Part shown: one piece after another, positions 44,479 through 53,218 of the stretch
Numbering within the stretch: position 1 is the first letter of the stretch
Layout of the letters: the number at the start of each line of letters is the position of its first letter
Assembly: GCA_947495795.1 (NCBI GenBank)
Contig: CANMAI010000009.1
Location: 209,944-273,943 of the forward strand
DNA length: 64,000 nucleotides
DNA from: an uncultured Paracoccaceae bacterium
Lineage (GTDB): Bacteria; Pseudomonadota; Alphaproteobacteria; Rhodobacterales; Rhodobacteraceae
Direction of reading: 5' to 3'
Notes under the pieces: model-generated
What the model saw: only the letters and a program-made list of their open reading frames with translations
Database searches by the model: none
What the model was told of the DNA's origin: nothing
Program-made: the position numbers and the translations under genes

Positions 44479-45354
44479 ATGGTGGCTGTGGCAGAGAGAC
44501 GACGAACCTATCAGAACCGGCAGGGCCCAACTCCGCGCGGCCAGCAGGGTGAGCCGGAGGAGGCAAAGGATGTCTCCCATGCTGAGCGTGTGCGCTCCTT
44601 TGTTCTGGGCCATTCTACGCAGCCTGTTCTGGATGCGAGCGCCAATAACGGGGCCGGGTGGAACGGGCTGACAATTGTCAAACTGAACAAGCGGCATCTG
44701 GCACGTCAGCGCATTTTGACGGGTGCCAAGCGAAGTGCTGCAAGCGATACGTTTGATACCCTGCGTGCCCGAATGATCAAGGCGCTGCGCGATAATGGCT
44801 GGAGCCGCGTGGCGATCACGTCTCCCACCAAGGGGTGTGGCAAGACGTTTACAGCAGCAAATCTGGCAATGAGCTGTGCCCGGCAGACCGGGCTGCGTAG
44901 TGTGTTGTTTGATATGGATTTTCGCAATCCCAAACTTGCAGGCGTGTTGGGCGTGCGCCCGCCCGGGCCTTTTGGCGAATATCTCTACGACATCGAGCCG
45001 CCCGAGGCGCATTTGCTGCGCGTGGAGGACAATCTGGCAGTGGCGCTGAATGACAGGGCGATGGCGGAACCTTCGGATCTTCTGGCAGATGATCGGACGG
45101 AGGCGACGATTGCAAAAATGCAGGAGGCGCTGACGCCCGATGTGGTGATGTTCGACATGCCACCCATGTTGCAATTTGAAGACGTGCGTACCTTTCTGCC
45201 GCGTGTGGATGCGGTGCTGGTGGTCTCTGGCGGCAAAACAACAAAGGCTGAGGAGATCCGCGAAGTGGAGCGTTTATTGGACGGCAAGGTGCCGTTGCTG
45301 GGTGTTGTGCTTAATATGGCCGAGGGTGTTTCAGGTAAGAAGGGCGTCTACTAG
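44479..45354 (+). CDS. BY-kinase/CpsD-like polysaccharide ATPase, stand-alone
   Basis: A 291-residue P-loop ATPase of the bacterial tyrosine kinase/MinD-like group that controls polysaccharide chain length and export. The variant Walker A is SPTKGCGKTFTAANLA (residues 115-130), Walker A' is LFDMDFRNP, and Walker B is VVMFDMPPM. About 90 residues of polar, Gln/Arg-rich N-terminus precede the domain. There is no Wzz-like membrane part and no C-terminal tyrosine cluster: the protein ends KKGVY with a single Tyr. ATG at 44479 was chosen because GGGAAGA precedes it; the frame is open from 44410. It lies upstream of the polysaccharide locus but is separated from it by the transporter block at 45449-50660. 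Confidence 0.8.
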   Translation: MVAVAERRRTYQNRQGPTPRGQQGEPEEAKDVSHAERVRSFVLGHSTQPVLDASANNGAGWNGLTIVKLNKRHLARQRILTGAKRSAASDTFDTLRARMIKALRDNGWSRVAITSPTKGCGKTFTAANLAMSCARQTGLRSVLFDMDFRNPKLAGVLGVRPPGPFGEYLYDIEPPEAHLLRVEDNLAVALNDRAMAEPSDLLADDRTEATIAKMQEALTPDVVMFDMPPMLQFEDVRTFLPRVDAVLVVSGGKTTKAEEIREVERLLDGKVPLLGVVLNMAEGVSGKKGVY

Positions 45355-45448
45355 CGCCTTGGGCAGGCATCTGAGGTTGCTGTTGTTTCGCGCGGTGTGG
45401 TCCATAGCGGCTGTCAGGTCTGAAGTGGGCGAAACGCGGTGTTGTTGG

Positions 45449-46357
45449 TCAGTGATCTTCAGGACCGTCGGTTAGGCGCATTCTGCAGACCTCCTTCATA
45501 GCGGTTTCGAAAGCGGTTGTTGCGCTGTGCGGGCGATCTGAGTTTGGAATAAAGCACCCGAACTCTATACGCGCTGCCGGAGAAAGAGGTATCAAGGATA
45601 CTTTGTCCGCAAGCTCCGGATCGAGGGCGATGGGGTCTGCGAATGCGAAGCCCAGCCCCATTTCGACCAGTCGGTGAGCGGCGGCTGCAACCGAGACCTC
45701 ATGCGCGACCGTCAGAGACAAGCCCTTCCGCGCCAGTTCCTGATCAACGAGGTGACGCAAAACGGTGCTTTGATCAAGCGCGATGTAGCGTTCCTGAACG
45801 AGGTCACGAAGCGCGAGGCTCTCTTTGTCTGCCAGGTGGTGCTCCCGACTGACCGCGACATGCAGGTGCGTCGAAGCCAGAACATGTGGCTCGATGTCTT
45901 CGATCGGCAGAGGCAACGTCGACACGCAGATATCGAACAGGCCATTCAGTGTTCGGCGGGTCAGATCGCGGCGGGGGTGGATGTCCAGTTTCATACGCAG
46001 CTCTGGTTGCGTTATGGCGAGGCGTTTCATCGCTGGCAGGACCAGCCCGTTGACAACCCGGGAATGGCATATGATCCGCATTGGAGGTGCCGTCTGGGAT
46101 TTGATCTGCCCGACCAATGTTGGAATTTCTGCAACTTGTGAAAGTATGCGAAGGGCTTCGGGATAGAACTGCTCACCCTCCGGTGTGGGGATCAACCGCT
46201 TCTTATCGCGGTGGAACAGGCTGATTTCGAATTCATCTTCCAGCAAGGTCAACAAGCGGCTGGCAGCCGATTGGCTGAGATTCAACCGGGCAGACGCTCC
46301 GGCAAGCGAGCCTTCCTCCATTACAAACGTGAACACTTTCAGGCTCTTGAGATTCAT
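45449..46357 (-). CDS. LysR family transcriptional regulator
   Basis: A 302-residue LysR-type regulator. The N-terminal winged helix-turn-helix is at about residues 1-60 (LKVFTFVMEEGSLAGASARL, then NLSQSAASRLLTLLEDEF), with a PBP2-like effector domain after residue 90. It is divergent from the tctC-tctB-tctA-CoA-transferase operon, the classic LysR arrangement, so it most likely activates that operon in response to the transported acid. ATG at 46357 is preceded by TTGGAAG. A perfect 12-bp palindrome sits just upstream at 46371-46382. Confidence 0.9.
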   Translation of the reverse strand: MNLKSLKVFTFVMEEGSLAGASARLNLSQSAASRLLTLLEDEFEISLFHRDKKRLIPTPEGEQFYPEALRILSQVAEIPTLVGQIKSQTAPPMRIICHSRVVNGLVLPAMKRLAITQPELRMKLDIHPRRDLTRRTLNGLFDICVSTLPLPIEDIEPHVLASTHLHVAVSREHHLADKESLALRDLVQERYIALDQSTVLRHLVDQELARKGLSLTVAHEVSVAAAAHRLVEMGLGFAFADPIALDPELADKVSLIPLSPAARIEFGCFIPNSDRPHSATTAFETAMKEVCRMRLTDGPEDH

Positions 46358-46370
46358 CTTCCAATTTTTC

Positions 46371-46382
46371 GAACTTAAGTTC
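46371..46382. promoter_or_regulatory. Palindrome GAACTTAAGTTC, candidate LysR site
   Basis: A perfect 12-bp palindrome lies 14 bp upstream of the lysR start codon in the 124-bp divergent gap. Palindromic AT-centred sites near the regulator's own start are typical of LysR autoregulation sites. No second copy near the tctC side was seen, so the activation site is not resolved. Confidence 0.4.
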
Positions 46383-46481
46383 CAATAATTGAGTTTTTCA
46401 GATGTTATGTGATTGTGTAGCGTTGCGCCAGTGGAAGCTGGGCCGAAAATGAGCCAAGCTCTCGATCAAGGGAGGATATCT

Positions 46482-47450
46482 ATGAAACGCAGAGATTTTC
46501 TGCAAAGTTCGGCTGTGGCCGCAACGTTCACGCTGGTTTCCGGTTCCGCCGCCGTGGCAGAGTGGAAGCCGCGCCGACCGATAAACGCGATATTGCCGTA
46601 CTCGGCCGGTGGTGGCACGGATGCGTTGGCCCGGGCAGCAGCCGCCTCGGCAGAGGGCATCCTGCCTGTGCCTCTTGTTATCGTGAACAAGCCCGGTTCA
46701 TCCGGAATAACCGGTGCAACCGAAGCGGCGGCCGCCCGCCCGGATGGAAATACGGTTATGGTTACATCCGCCGGCTCTTTCCTGCTGACATCCATGCTGC
46801 GCGATACCGAGGTGAACCCCTTTGACAGCTTTGAGGTTGTTGCCCAGATCGGCAACCTGACGCCTGCGGTGATTGTGCCCGCGAACAGCCCCTTTCAATC
46901 CGTGCAGGATCTGGTGGACGCCGCAAAGGCCAACCCCGGCAGCCTGCGTTGGGCCCATAATGGGCGTGGCGGGTTTCATCAGGTTGCCGGGCAAAGCTTC
47001 CTCAATCGCAATGAATTGCAGGCCCAGGACGTTCCGTTCAAAGGTGGTGGGCCGACCCGCGCCGCTGTGATCGGCGAGCAGGTCGATTTTGCATTTGTCG
47101 GCATTCAGCAGGCCGCCGGTTTTGAAAATGAACTGCGTGTGCTTGCGCTGGCCGCGCCTGAGCGCGATGCAATCCGGGATGATGTGCCGACATTGCCAGA
47201 GCTTGGGTTTGACTATGTTGCTGTATCTTCGCCGATTGTGTTTTTTGCGCCGAAAGGTACTGATCCCGAAATTGTATCCGGGATGGAGGCAGCGCTGAAA
47301 TCAATTACGGAGACAACGCAGTTTGCGGATATGATGCGGGAACGCGGCAATGTTCCGGCATTTCTCAGTGGTGCGGATACCATTGCCCGCCTCCGTCAGA
47401 TGCAGGCCGATACACAGCCGGTCATCGATGCACTGAAGCAAGAAGGCTGA
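46482..47450 (+). CDS. Tripartite tricarboxylate transporter substrate-binding protein (TctC)
   Basis: The periplasmic solute-binding subunit of a TTT transporter, 322 residues. The signal peptide MKRRDFLQSSAVAATFTLVS is twin-arginine-like, with cleavage after AVA near residue 27. The mature protein has the Bug family blocks RPINAILPYSAGGGTDALAR, VVNKPGSSG-type IVNKPGSSGITGA, and the GPTRAAVIGEQVDFAF region. Bug proteins bind mono-, di- or tricarboxylates and related acids through the two loops around these blocks. ATG at 46482 has GGGAGGA 8 bases upstream; a longer open frame from 46413 is not used. It is first in the operon. Confidence 0.9.
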   Translation: MKRRDFLQSSAVAATFTLVSGSAAVAEWKPRRPINAILPYSAGGGTDALARAAAASAEGILPVPLVIVNKPGSSGITGATEAAAARPDGNTVMVTSAGSFLLTSMLRDTEVNPFDSFEVVAQIGNLTPAVIVPANSPFQSVQDLVDAAKANPGSLRWAHNGRGGFHQVAGQSFLNRNELQAQDVPFKGGGPTRAAVIGEQVDFAFVGIQQAAGFENELRVLALAAPERDAIRDDVPTLPELGFDYVAVSSPIVFFAPKGTDPEIVSGMEAALKSITETTQFADMMRERGNVPAFLSGADTIARLRQMQADTQPVIDALKQEG

Positions 47451-47453
47451 GCA

Positions 47454-47930
47454 TTGTCACATACGCGCCCCCCCGCCCCGTTGGCCGTCGGGGCCGCGCT
47501 GATCCTGCTTGGGATCGGCGCAACGGCCGCTTCATTTAACATTGCGCTTGATCAGTACGGGCGGTGGGGCGCGCGTGTGTTTCCTTTGGCAGGCTCGTTA
47601 TCGCTTCTCATTCTGGGGGTGATTGAGCTGCGGAGCGGGCAGGCAGCGCGTCCTGAGCGAAAAGATAGTTCCAGCCTGCCGGCCATTGTCGCACTTCTCT
47701 GCCTGTCTGTTGCCTACGTCTGGGTGATGGGACGGGTCGGCTATTTGATCAGCACAGGTATCGCCGCACCACTCGCGCTTTGGATCTTCGGAATTCGGAA
47801 CATCTGGGGGCTGGTGGTGGCTGCAATACTCTGCCCTCTTATCTATCATCTGGTATTCTTTGTGGCCCTTGGTGTCTTTCCACCTTATGGCGACTGGTTT
47901 GACCTGCTTGATGTGTTGCAGGTTAACTGA
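47454..47930 (+). CDS. Tripartite tricarboxylate transporter small membrane subunit (TctB)
   Basis: A 158-residue membrane protein with four predicted helices, the usual length and layout of TctB. The blocks are LILLGIGATAASFNIALDQY, WGARVFPLAGSLSLLILGVI, YLISTGIAAPLALWIFGIRN and LIYHLVFFVALGVFPPYG. The start is TTG at 47454, with AGAAGG about 8 bases upstream. It lies 3 bases after tctC and 2 bases before tctA, so the three are co-translated. TctB and TctA together form the sodium- or proton-coupled permease. Confidence 0.88.
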   Translation: MSHTRPPAPLAVGAALILLGIGATAASFNIALDQYGRWGARVFPLAGSLSLLILGVIELRSGQAARPERKDSSSLPAIVALLCLSVAYVWVMGRVGYLISTGIAAPLALWIFGIRNIWGLVVAAILCPLIYHLVFFVALGVFPPYGDWFDLLDVLQVN

Positions 47931-47932
47931 GC

Positions 47933-49441
47933 ATGGAAATCTTTGCCGCTCTCAGCACCGTCCTCACCGACCCGATCCTGCTGGGCTGGGTTTTTCTGGC
48001 CGCCATTGTGGGCATGGTTGTCGGAGCCATCCCGGGCCTCACGGCCTCTGCGGCAATTGCGATGCTCCTGCCGCTGACTTTTTATATGGAGCCACTGCCT
48101 GCGCTTGCATTTTTGTACGTTATCGGCAAATCGGGCCGGTACGGCGGCTCTATCGCGGCCATTCTGTTCAATACGCCCGGTACTGCCGCGTCTGCCGCCA
48201 CGCAGATAGATGGGTATCCGCTGGCGCGCCGCGGGATGGCCTCCAAGGCGATGAAGGTGGCTACTGTCTCATCGGTCATCGGAGATTTTATCGGCGAAAT
48301 TCTCTTGATTGTCGGGGTCGCGTGGATCGCTTCCATCGCGTTGAGACTTGGGCCACCGGAGCTTTTTGCCGTCTATTTCGCTGCCTTTGTGGTGATCGGT
48401 TCCGTGATTGGTAAATCCATCACGCGCGGTCTGGCATCGGCGGCTCTGGGGGTGCTGGTCAACATGATCGGGCTTGATCCCATCAGTTCGACGGAACGGT
48501 TTACGTTCGGCTCCTTTGATCTGAGCAACGGCATTTCGCTCGTACCCCTGATGATCGGCGTATTTGTGCTAGGAGAGGTTTTTGCGCAGATCGAGGAGCG
48601 TGGCAAACCTTCTGAAATGATGGAGACAGATGTATCGGATGTTGGCCGCAATCGCCTGACATGGGCTGAGTATCGGCCTTGTATGCCACATGTCATTCGC
48701 TCCTCCTTTATTGGTGCGTTTATAGGTATGTTGCCCGGCTTGGGCTCCGCTATTGCTGCTTTCGTGGCTTATGGCGAAGGTAAACGGCGCGCCCAGAACC
48801 CTGAAGCTTGGGGCAAGGGTGCGCTGGAAGGCATCGCAGCGCCCGAAGCTGCCAACAACGCCGTAAGCGGGCCATCCATGGCGCCGCTGCTCACTCTGGG
48901 AATACCGGGATCGACTATCGGAGCGATCCTGATCGGTGTTTTCCTGATCCATGGTATCCAGATTGGCCCGACGCTCTTTTTGACCAATGGCGAACTCGTC
49001 TACGCTCTCTTTGCCTGCGGGCTGATCGGCATCGTCATGTACGGCATCATCGGTTTTTACGGAGCAGCCTTTGTCGGCCGGTTCATCACGCGTATTCCCA
49101 CGCAGGTGCTCTACCCTGTGATCTTCCTCACCGCATTTGTGGCGGCCTATACCTCGCGCGGCAATCTCTTCGATATCTACATTATGATTGCTGCGGGTTT
49201 TCTGGGTTGGGGTATGCGCAAGCTGGAGTTCAACCCGGCCGCCTTTGTTATCAGCTTTGTGTTGGCTGGCGGTGCGGAAGAGACATTCCGGCAGTCACTT
49301 TTGCTTTCTGACAACGGCATTGCGATCTTTGTTACCCGCCCGGTAGCGCTGCTGTTCCTCCTGTTGGGGTTGGCCGCGCTATTTGTTCGGGCCCGCAGTC
49401 TGAACCGGCAGGCGCGTGCCGCAGCCTTGCAGGAGGCTTGA
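47933..49441 (+). CDS. Tripartite tricarboxylate transporter large permease (TctA)
   Basis: A 502-residue permease with about 11-12 membrane helices, the normal size of TctA. Family blocks include GAIPGLTASAAIAMLLPLTF near residue 24-43, SIAAILFNTPGTAASAATQ, and the repeated version GMLPGLGSAIAAFVAYGEGK with PEAANNAVSGPSMAPLLTLG. These two internal repeats with P-G-L/GT motifs line the substrate path. It is followed after one base by the CoA-transferase gene, whose GGAGG is embedded in the last codons of tctA. Confidence 0.93.
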   Translation: MEIFAALSTVLTDPILLGWVFLAAIVGMVVGAIPGLTASAAIAMLLPLTFYMEPLPALAFLYVIGKSGRYGGSIAAILFNTPGTAASAATQIDGYPLARRGMASKAMKVATVSSVIGDFIGEILLIVGVAWIASIALRLGPPELFAVYFAAFVVIGSVIGKSITRGLASAALGVLVNMIGLDPISSTERFTFGSFDLSNGISLVPLMIGVFVLGEVFAQIEERGKPSEMMETDVSDVGRNRLTWAEYRPCMPHVIRSSFIGAFIGMLPGLGSAIAAFVAYGEGKRRAQNPEAWGKGALEGIAAPEAANNAVSGPSMAPLLTLGIPGSTIGAILIGVFLIHGIQIGPTLFLTNGELVYALFACGLIGIVMYGIIGFYGAAFVGRFITRIPTQVLYPVIFLTAFVAAYTSRGNLFDIYIMIAAGFLGWGMRKLEFNPAAFVISFVLAGGAEETFRQSLLLSDNGIAIFVTRPVALLFLLLGLAALFVRARSLNRQARAAALQEA

Positions 49442-49442
49442 T

Positions 49443-50660
49443 ATGTCTCAACCTCTAGCTGGCCTGCGTGTGATCGACTTTACCCATGTTCTTGCCGGGC
49501 CTGCCTGCTCTTACTTTCTGGCACTGGTGGGGGCGGAGGTGATCAAGGTGGAATCTGTCTGCAAAGGTGACGCCATGCGCCACAGGGGCGGGACGGACAA
49601 GGAGGCTGCAGCTGCGGGTATGAGCACAGCCTATCTTACTCAGGGTGCGGGGAAATCATCCATCGCCGTTGATCTGGAAACAGCAGCGGGGTTGGAGGTG
49701 ATGGAGCGGCTGCTCAAATCTGCCGACATCTTCGTGGAGAACCATCTGCCTCGCACGCTTGATCGGCTAAACCTGCGGGAAGACCGGACGCGGATGTTGA
49801 ACCCGCGTCTTATCCACTGTGCGATGACCGGCTATGGCCGGGGCGGTGACCGGGAGAACATGCCTGCCTATGACGTTAACATTCAAGCTGCCAGCGGCTT
49901 GATGTCTTTAACCGGAACGCGGGAAACGGGGCCGACGCGTACCGGTGCACCGATCATGGATTACAGCGTGGCTCTGGCTGCGGGGTTTGCCATCTGCGCT
50001 GCGCTCAATGAACGGAACCGCACGGGGAAAGGCAGCTTTGTTGATGTTTCCATGCTCGAGACGGCGTTTACGTTGATGAGTTCGACCATCACGGATTTTC
50101 TGGCAACCGGTCACGCGCCTGAGCAGCGTGGAAATGCCGCCAACAGCCGTAGCCCTGCTGCCGGTAGTTTTCCGTGTAAAGCCGGAACGTTGAGCCTTGG
50201 TGTCAACGAAGAGAGCCAATTCAACGCTTTGGCAGAGGTTTTGGAACGTGCCTACTGGAAAACAGATCCGCGCTTTGCATCTTCATCGGCCCGCAACGCC
50301 AATTCGGCTCAATTGGAGGCGGAGCTTCTGGACGCTCTTGCCGCGAGGTCTGCGGAAGAGTGGGAGGGGGTTATGGCAAGGGCCGGAGTTCCGGCTGCGA
50401 TGGTTCGGAAGCTGCCGGAAAGCCTGGGGCTGGAACACGTGGTTGCTCGCAACTACATTCAAAAACCTTCAGGTTCTGACGCGCCGGTTCCAACCTTACC
50501 TTTCAGATACGATGGCGAAAACACCCCGCCGCTGGCTTGCGAGGCTCCTGTTCTGGGCCAGCAGACGGATCAGATACTCGGTGATTTGGGATTTGACACT
50601 GATGAAACGGCTGATCTTCTGAAGGCAGGTATCGTGCGATCTTCAAAGAGTTGGGATTGA
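49443..50660 (+). CDS. CaiB/BaiF family CoA-transferase
   Basis: A 405-residue class III CoA-transferase. The N-terminus LAGLRVIDFTHVLAGPACSY and GAEVIKVES is diagnostic, and the catalytic Asp is most likely D144 in PAYDVNIQAASG. These enzymes move CoA between acyl-CoA and free carboxylic acids through an aspartyl-CoA anhydride. Coming directly after a carboxylate transporter (ATG at 49443, one base after the tctA stop, GGAGG 7 bases upstream), it probably activates the imported acid. No dehydratase, lyase or dehydrogenase follows, so the next pathway step must lie elsewhere. The acid itself cannot be named. Confidence 0.9.
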   Translation: MSQPLAGLRVIDFTHVLAGPACSYFLALVGAEVIKVESVCKGDAMRHRGGTDKEAAAAGMSTAYLTQGAGKSSIAVDLETAAGLEVMERLLKSADIFVENHLPRTLDRLNLREDRTRMLNPRLIHCAMTGYGRGGDRENMPAYDVNIQAASGLMSLTGTRETGPTRTGAPIMDYSVALAAGFAICAALNERNRTGKGSFVDVSMLETAFTLMSSTITDFLATGHAPEQRGNAANSRSPAAGSFPCKAGTLSLGVNEESQFNALAEVLERAYWKTDPRFASSSARNANSAQLEAELLDALAARSAEEWEGVMARAGVPAAMVRKLPESLGLEHVVARNYIQKPSGSDAPVPTLPFRYDGENTPPLACEAPVLGQQTDQILGDLGFDTDETADLLKAGIVRSSKSWD

Positions 50661-50759
50661 GGGTGAAGATCAAGTTGATCGCGACAGAAGTGGGTCGGTG
50701 ATTGTGTTTATCCGGACATCGGGAAATTGCTCCCCCTTGTGGGTTTCACCCCTAAGGCT

Positions 50760-52121
50760 TCATCCGATTTGCAAGAGCAACAGGATGTCCGCGTAGCTGT
50801 TCCAGATGACCAATCCACCAAAAACGAGACCGATGCCCGCGAAGCTAGCGTCGTGTAATGGATCCCAAGCACCCTGACGTTTGGCGAGCCAGATCACTAC
50901 GGGATAGGCGAGGATCATTGCGATGCCCTGGCCTGCGAGGGCGCCGAGAAGCCCGGCTGTCTGAATGCCTATGATCAGGCCTGCGAGTTGCAGGAGGGCT
51001 TTGGTGGCGACCAGGACGAAGTAGCGTTTCGAGTCTCCTGCTGCCAGGGCGGCCTGATCGTAGGTCATGGTGATAACGAGCGGGATTTGCATGATCGATA
51101 TACCGACGACCATCGCACCGGCCGCTGCGTAGCGTTCATCGTAAAGAAACTCGATCAGCGGCACGCCGAAGAGGCCGGTGAAGAGGAGCATGGAGATGAC
51201 GGCACCAGTGAGGGCAAAGCGCATCTTGCGAACTTTGCGGAAGTTATCGGCTGAGGCTCCGGGCGGGCGCTCCCGGTAGATTGGGATGAGGATGCGCCAG
51301 ATTACCGACGCCCCGAGCAGCATTGGAAAACTCGCGAGGAAGAAGCCGATATTGTAGACGCCGAGTTCATCGAGGGGGAGATATTTGCCGAGCACGATCT
51401 TATCACCCTGGCTGAGCAGGAATCCGAACGCCGTGGATAGGAAGATCCATTTTCCGAAATTGACGAGATCGCGGGAGGCCTCCCGCTCCCACCTGAAACG
51501 GTTCATCTGTCCGGGGAGGAAGGCATTCATGATGATGATCTTTGAGACGGCCCCGATGAGACCACCCCAGACAAGTGCCCAGACGGAGTGGGTAGCCCAG
51601 GCAAAGAGAACTGTGGCTACGATACCGATTATCTGGATGATGGTTTCAAGAAGTGTGACGCGGCCAAGAATGAGATGGCGGTTTGCGCTTTCGAGCCTTG
51701 TGGGGTTGAAGCCCGCGAGAAGGAGGGTGGCCCCGGCCACGGGCAGGAGGTCGGCGAGCATCGGTTCTTCGTAGAAATTGGCCACGGGCCAGGCTACGGC
51801 GAGTGTTCCGAGCCAGAGGACAGCTCCGCGCATGACGTTCAACGTCCATGCCGTATTGAGAAAGTCGGGATCGTCGCCCCGCTTGTTCTGCATGATCGAG
51901 GGGCCAATGCCGACATCTGAAAAATTGGCGAGGCCCTGCATGATGACCATGACCAGTGCCATGATGCCGAAAGCCTCCGGGAACAGAAGGCGTGTGAGGA
52001 TGAGGTTGGACGCGAGGCGAAGGGCCTGGGATGAGCCGTATCCAAAGATCGTCCAGAACGAGCTGCGCATGGCGCGGGCAAAGAGGCTGTTGTCCTTCAG
52101 GATATTGGAGAAGCGGCCCAT
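50760..52121 (-). CDS. Wzx-like polysaccharide flippase (MOP superfamily)
   Basis: A 453-residue membrane protein with about twelve to fourteen helices, a lipopolysaccharide-biosynthesis/oligosaccharide flippase of the MOP superfamily. It would move a lipid-linked glycan unit across the inner membrane. The N-terminal blocks RSSFWTIFGYGSSQALRLAS and NLILTRLLFPEAFGIMALVM with DVGIGPSIMQNKRGDDPDFL are typical of the Wzx/TuaB/WzxC group. ATG at 52121 was chosen because it follows the upstream glycosyltransferase stop by 4 bases; an open frame extends to 52235. It is convergent with the CoA-transferase gene. Confidence 0.85.
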   Translation of the reverse strand: MGRFSNILKDNSLFARAMRSSFWTIFGYGSSQALRLASNLILTRLLFPEAFGIMALVMVIMQGLANFSDVGIGPSIMQNKRGDDPDFLNTAWTLNVMRGAVLWLGTLAVAWPVANFYEEPMLADLLPVAGATLLLAGFNPTRLESANRHLILGRVTLLETIIQIIGIVATVLFAWATHSVWALVWGGLIGAVSKIIIMNAFLPGQMNRFRWEREASRDLVNFGKWIFLSTAFGFLLSQGDKIVLGKYLPLDELGVYNIGFFLASFPMLLGASVIWRILIPIYRERPPGASADNFRKVRKMRFALTGAVISMLLFTGLFGVPLIEFLYDERYAAAGAMVVGISIMQIPLVITMTYDQAALAAGDSKRYFVLVATKALLQLAGLIIGIQTAGLLGALAGQGIAMILAYPVVIWLAKRQGAWDPLHDASFAGIGLVFGGLVIWNSYADILLLLQIG

Positions 52122-52125
52122 GCTG

Positions 52126-52872
52126 TCAGCGCTGACGCCGTGCAGCGAGGATCTGACCGGGCAGGATGGCGATGCATTGCGCATAGCGCGGCACAAGGCG
52201 GCGCGGGCTGGAGAGCATTCGCCAAACCCATTCAAGAGCGAGTTTGCGCATCCAGTTGGGAGCGCGGGTTTGGGAGCCTGCGAGGAAATCGAGGCCCGCG
52301 CCTATGGAAGCAAAGCCTGTTTCGGGGGCCAAGCTGCGGCCGCGTGCGGCGAGCATCTCCTGTTTTGGTGCGCCAAGGGCGAGGAAGCAGAGCTGTGCAC
52401 CGGAGGCGTTAAGTTCCTTGAGTATGGTTTCTGCAGCGAGTCCTTCAGGGTCAAACCCCATGGGTGGGGCCTTTGTGTAGACAATCCGGAGGCCCGGGAC
52501 CTTGGTGGAAAGGTCCTGTGCCGCGGCGGCGAGCGCTTCGTCCGTGCTGCCGATCAGGGCAACTGACACAGCGCGTTCCGCGGCAAGCTCGGCAAGAGGT
52601 ATGACGAGATCGGAGCCGGGCATGAGCGATAGCTTTCGACCGGCCATGCGTGCGAGCCAGACAATCGGGTTGCCATCTGCGCAGATGAGATCCTGTGCGG
52701 CATAGGCCTTTGCAAAAGTGCAGGATTTGGCGAGCTTTACCAGATGATCGAGATTGAGCGTGGCGAGCGCAAACCCTTCACGATAGGCAAAACGGGCGGC
52801 GACTTCGCGCATCAAAGCTTCTTTTGAAGCGACATTGACGCGCACCACATGATCACCAGATCGAAAATCCAA
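52126..52872 (-). CDS. WecG/TagA/CpsF family glycosyltransferase
   Basis: A 248-residue GT26 glycosyltransferase, the family that adds ManNAc(A) or another sugar to lipid-linked GlcNAc in enterobacterial common antigen, teichoic acid and capsule synthesis. The family blocks are TLNLDHLVKLAKS (with the proposed catalytic Asp), CADGNPIVWLARMAG, GFDPEGLAAE and CFLALGAPKQEMLAARG. The C-terminal tail APNWMRKLALEWVWRMLSSPRRLVPRY is the basic membrane-binding segment typical of TagA-like enzymes. It precedes the flippase gene by 4 bases on the same strand, so both form one operon divergent from the 53219 gene. Confidence 0.9.
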   Translation of the reverse strand: MDFRSGDHVVRVNVASKEALMREVAARFAYREGFALATLNLDHLVKLAKSCTFAKAYAAQDLICADGNPIVWLARMAGRKLSLMPGSDLVIPLAELAAERAVSVALIGSTDEALAAAAQDLSTKVPGLRIVYTKAPPMGFDPEGLAAETILKELNASGAQLCFLALGAPKQEMLAARGRSLAPETGFASIGAGLDFLAGSQTRAPNWMRKLALEWVWRMLSSPRRLVPRYAQCIAILPGQILAARRQR

Positions 52873-53218
52873 AACCTACTCCACCTCTGCCCACTGCGAT
52901 TTCCAATGCAGCGGAGATACTCACTCTACACGCTCATCTTATCGGGGGAGAACTGCCGGAAATCTACCCGAAGATCCGAAAAACCGTGACGAATTGCATA
53001 TCTTTGTGATCATGCCAGCGGCATCTCTGCCGCGACTGTAGCGGATGTGACATCTAAAGAGGCAGTCATCTAGGAAGACGGAAGAAAGCGTGTTTTCCAA
53101 GAGCCGGGGGCGTTGCGGTGTTGGGGGCGTCGGTGCTAAAGGGCGGGATGTATTTGTAAAGTGAGTGTATACGGGTGATTGGGGTTATGCGGCTTTTCAG
53201 GCATTGGTACGTGGGTGG
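52873..53218. other. Divergent control region of the polysaccharide locus
   Basis: A 346-bp non-coding region between two divergent polysaccharide operons; it must contain both promoters. A small perfect hairpin GCGGCA-TCTC-TGCCGC lies at 53018-53033. No CtrA box of the full TTAA-N7-TTAA form was found here, and no -35/-10 pair was clear. Confidence 0.4.
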
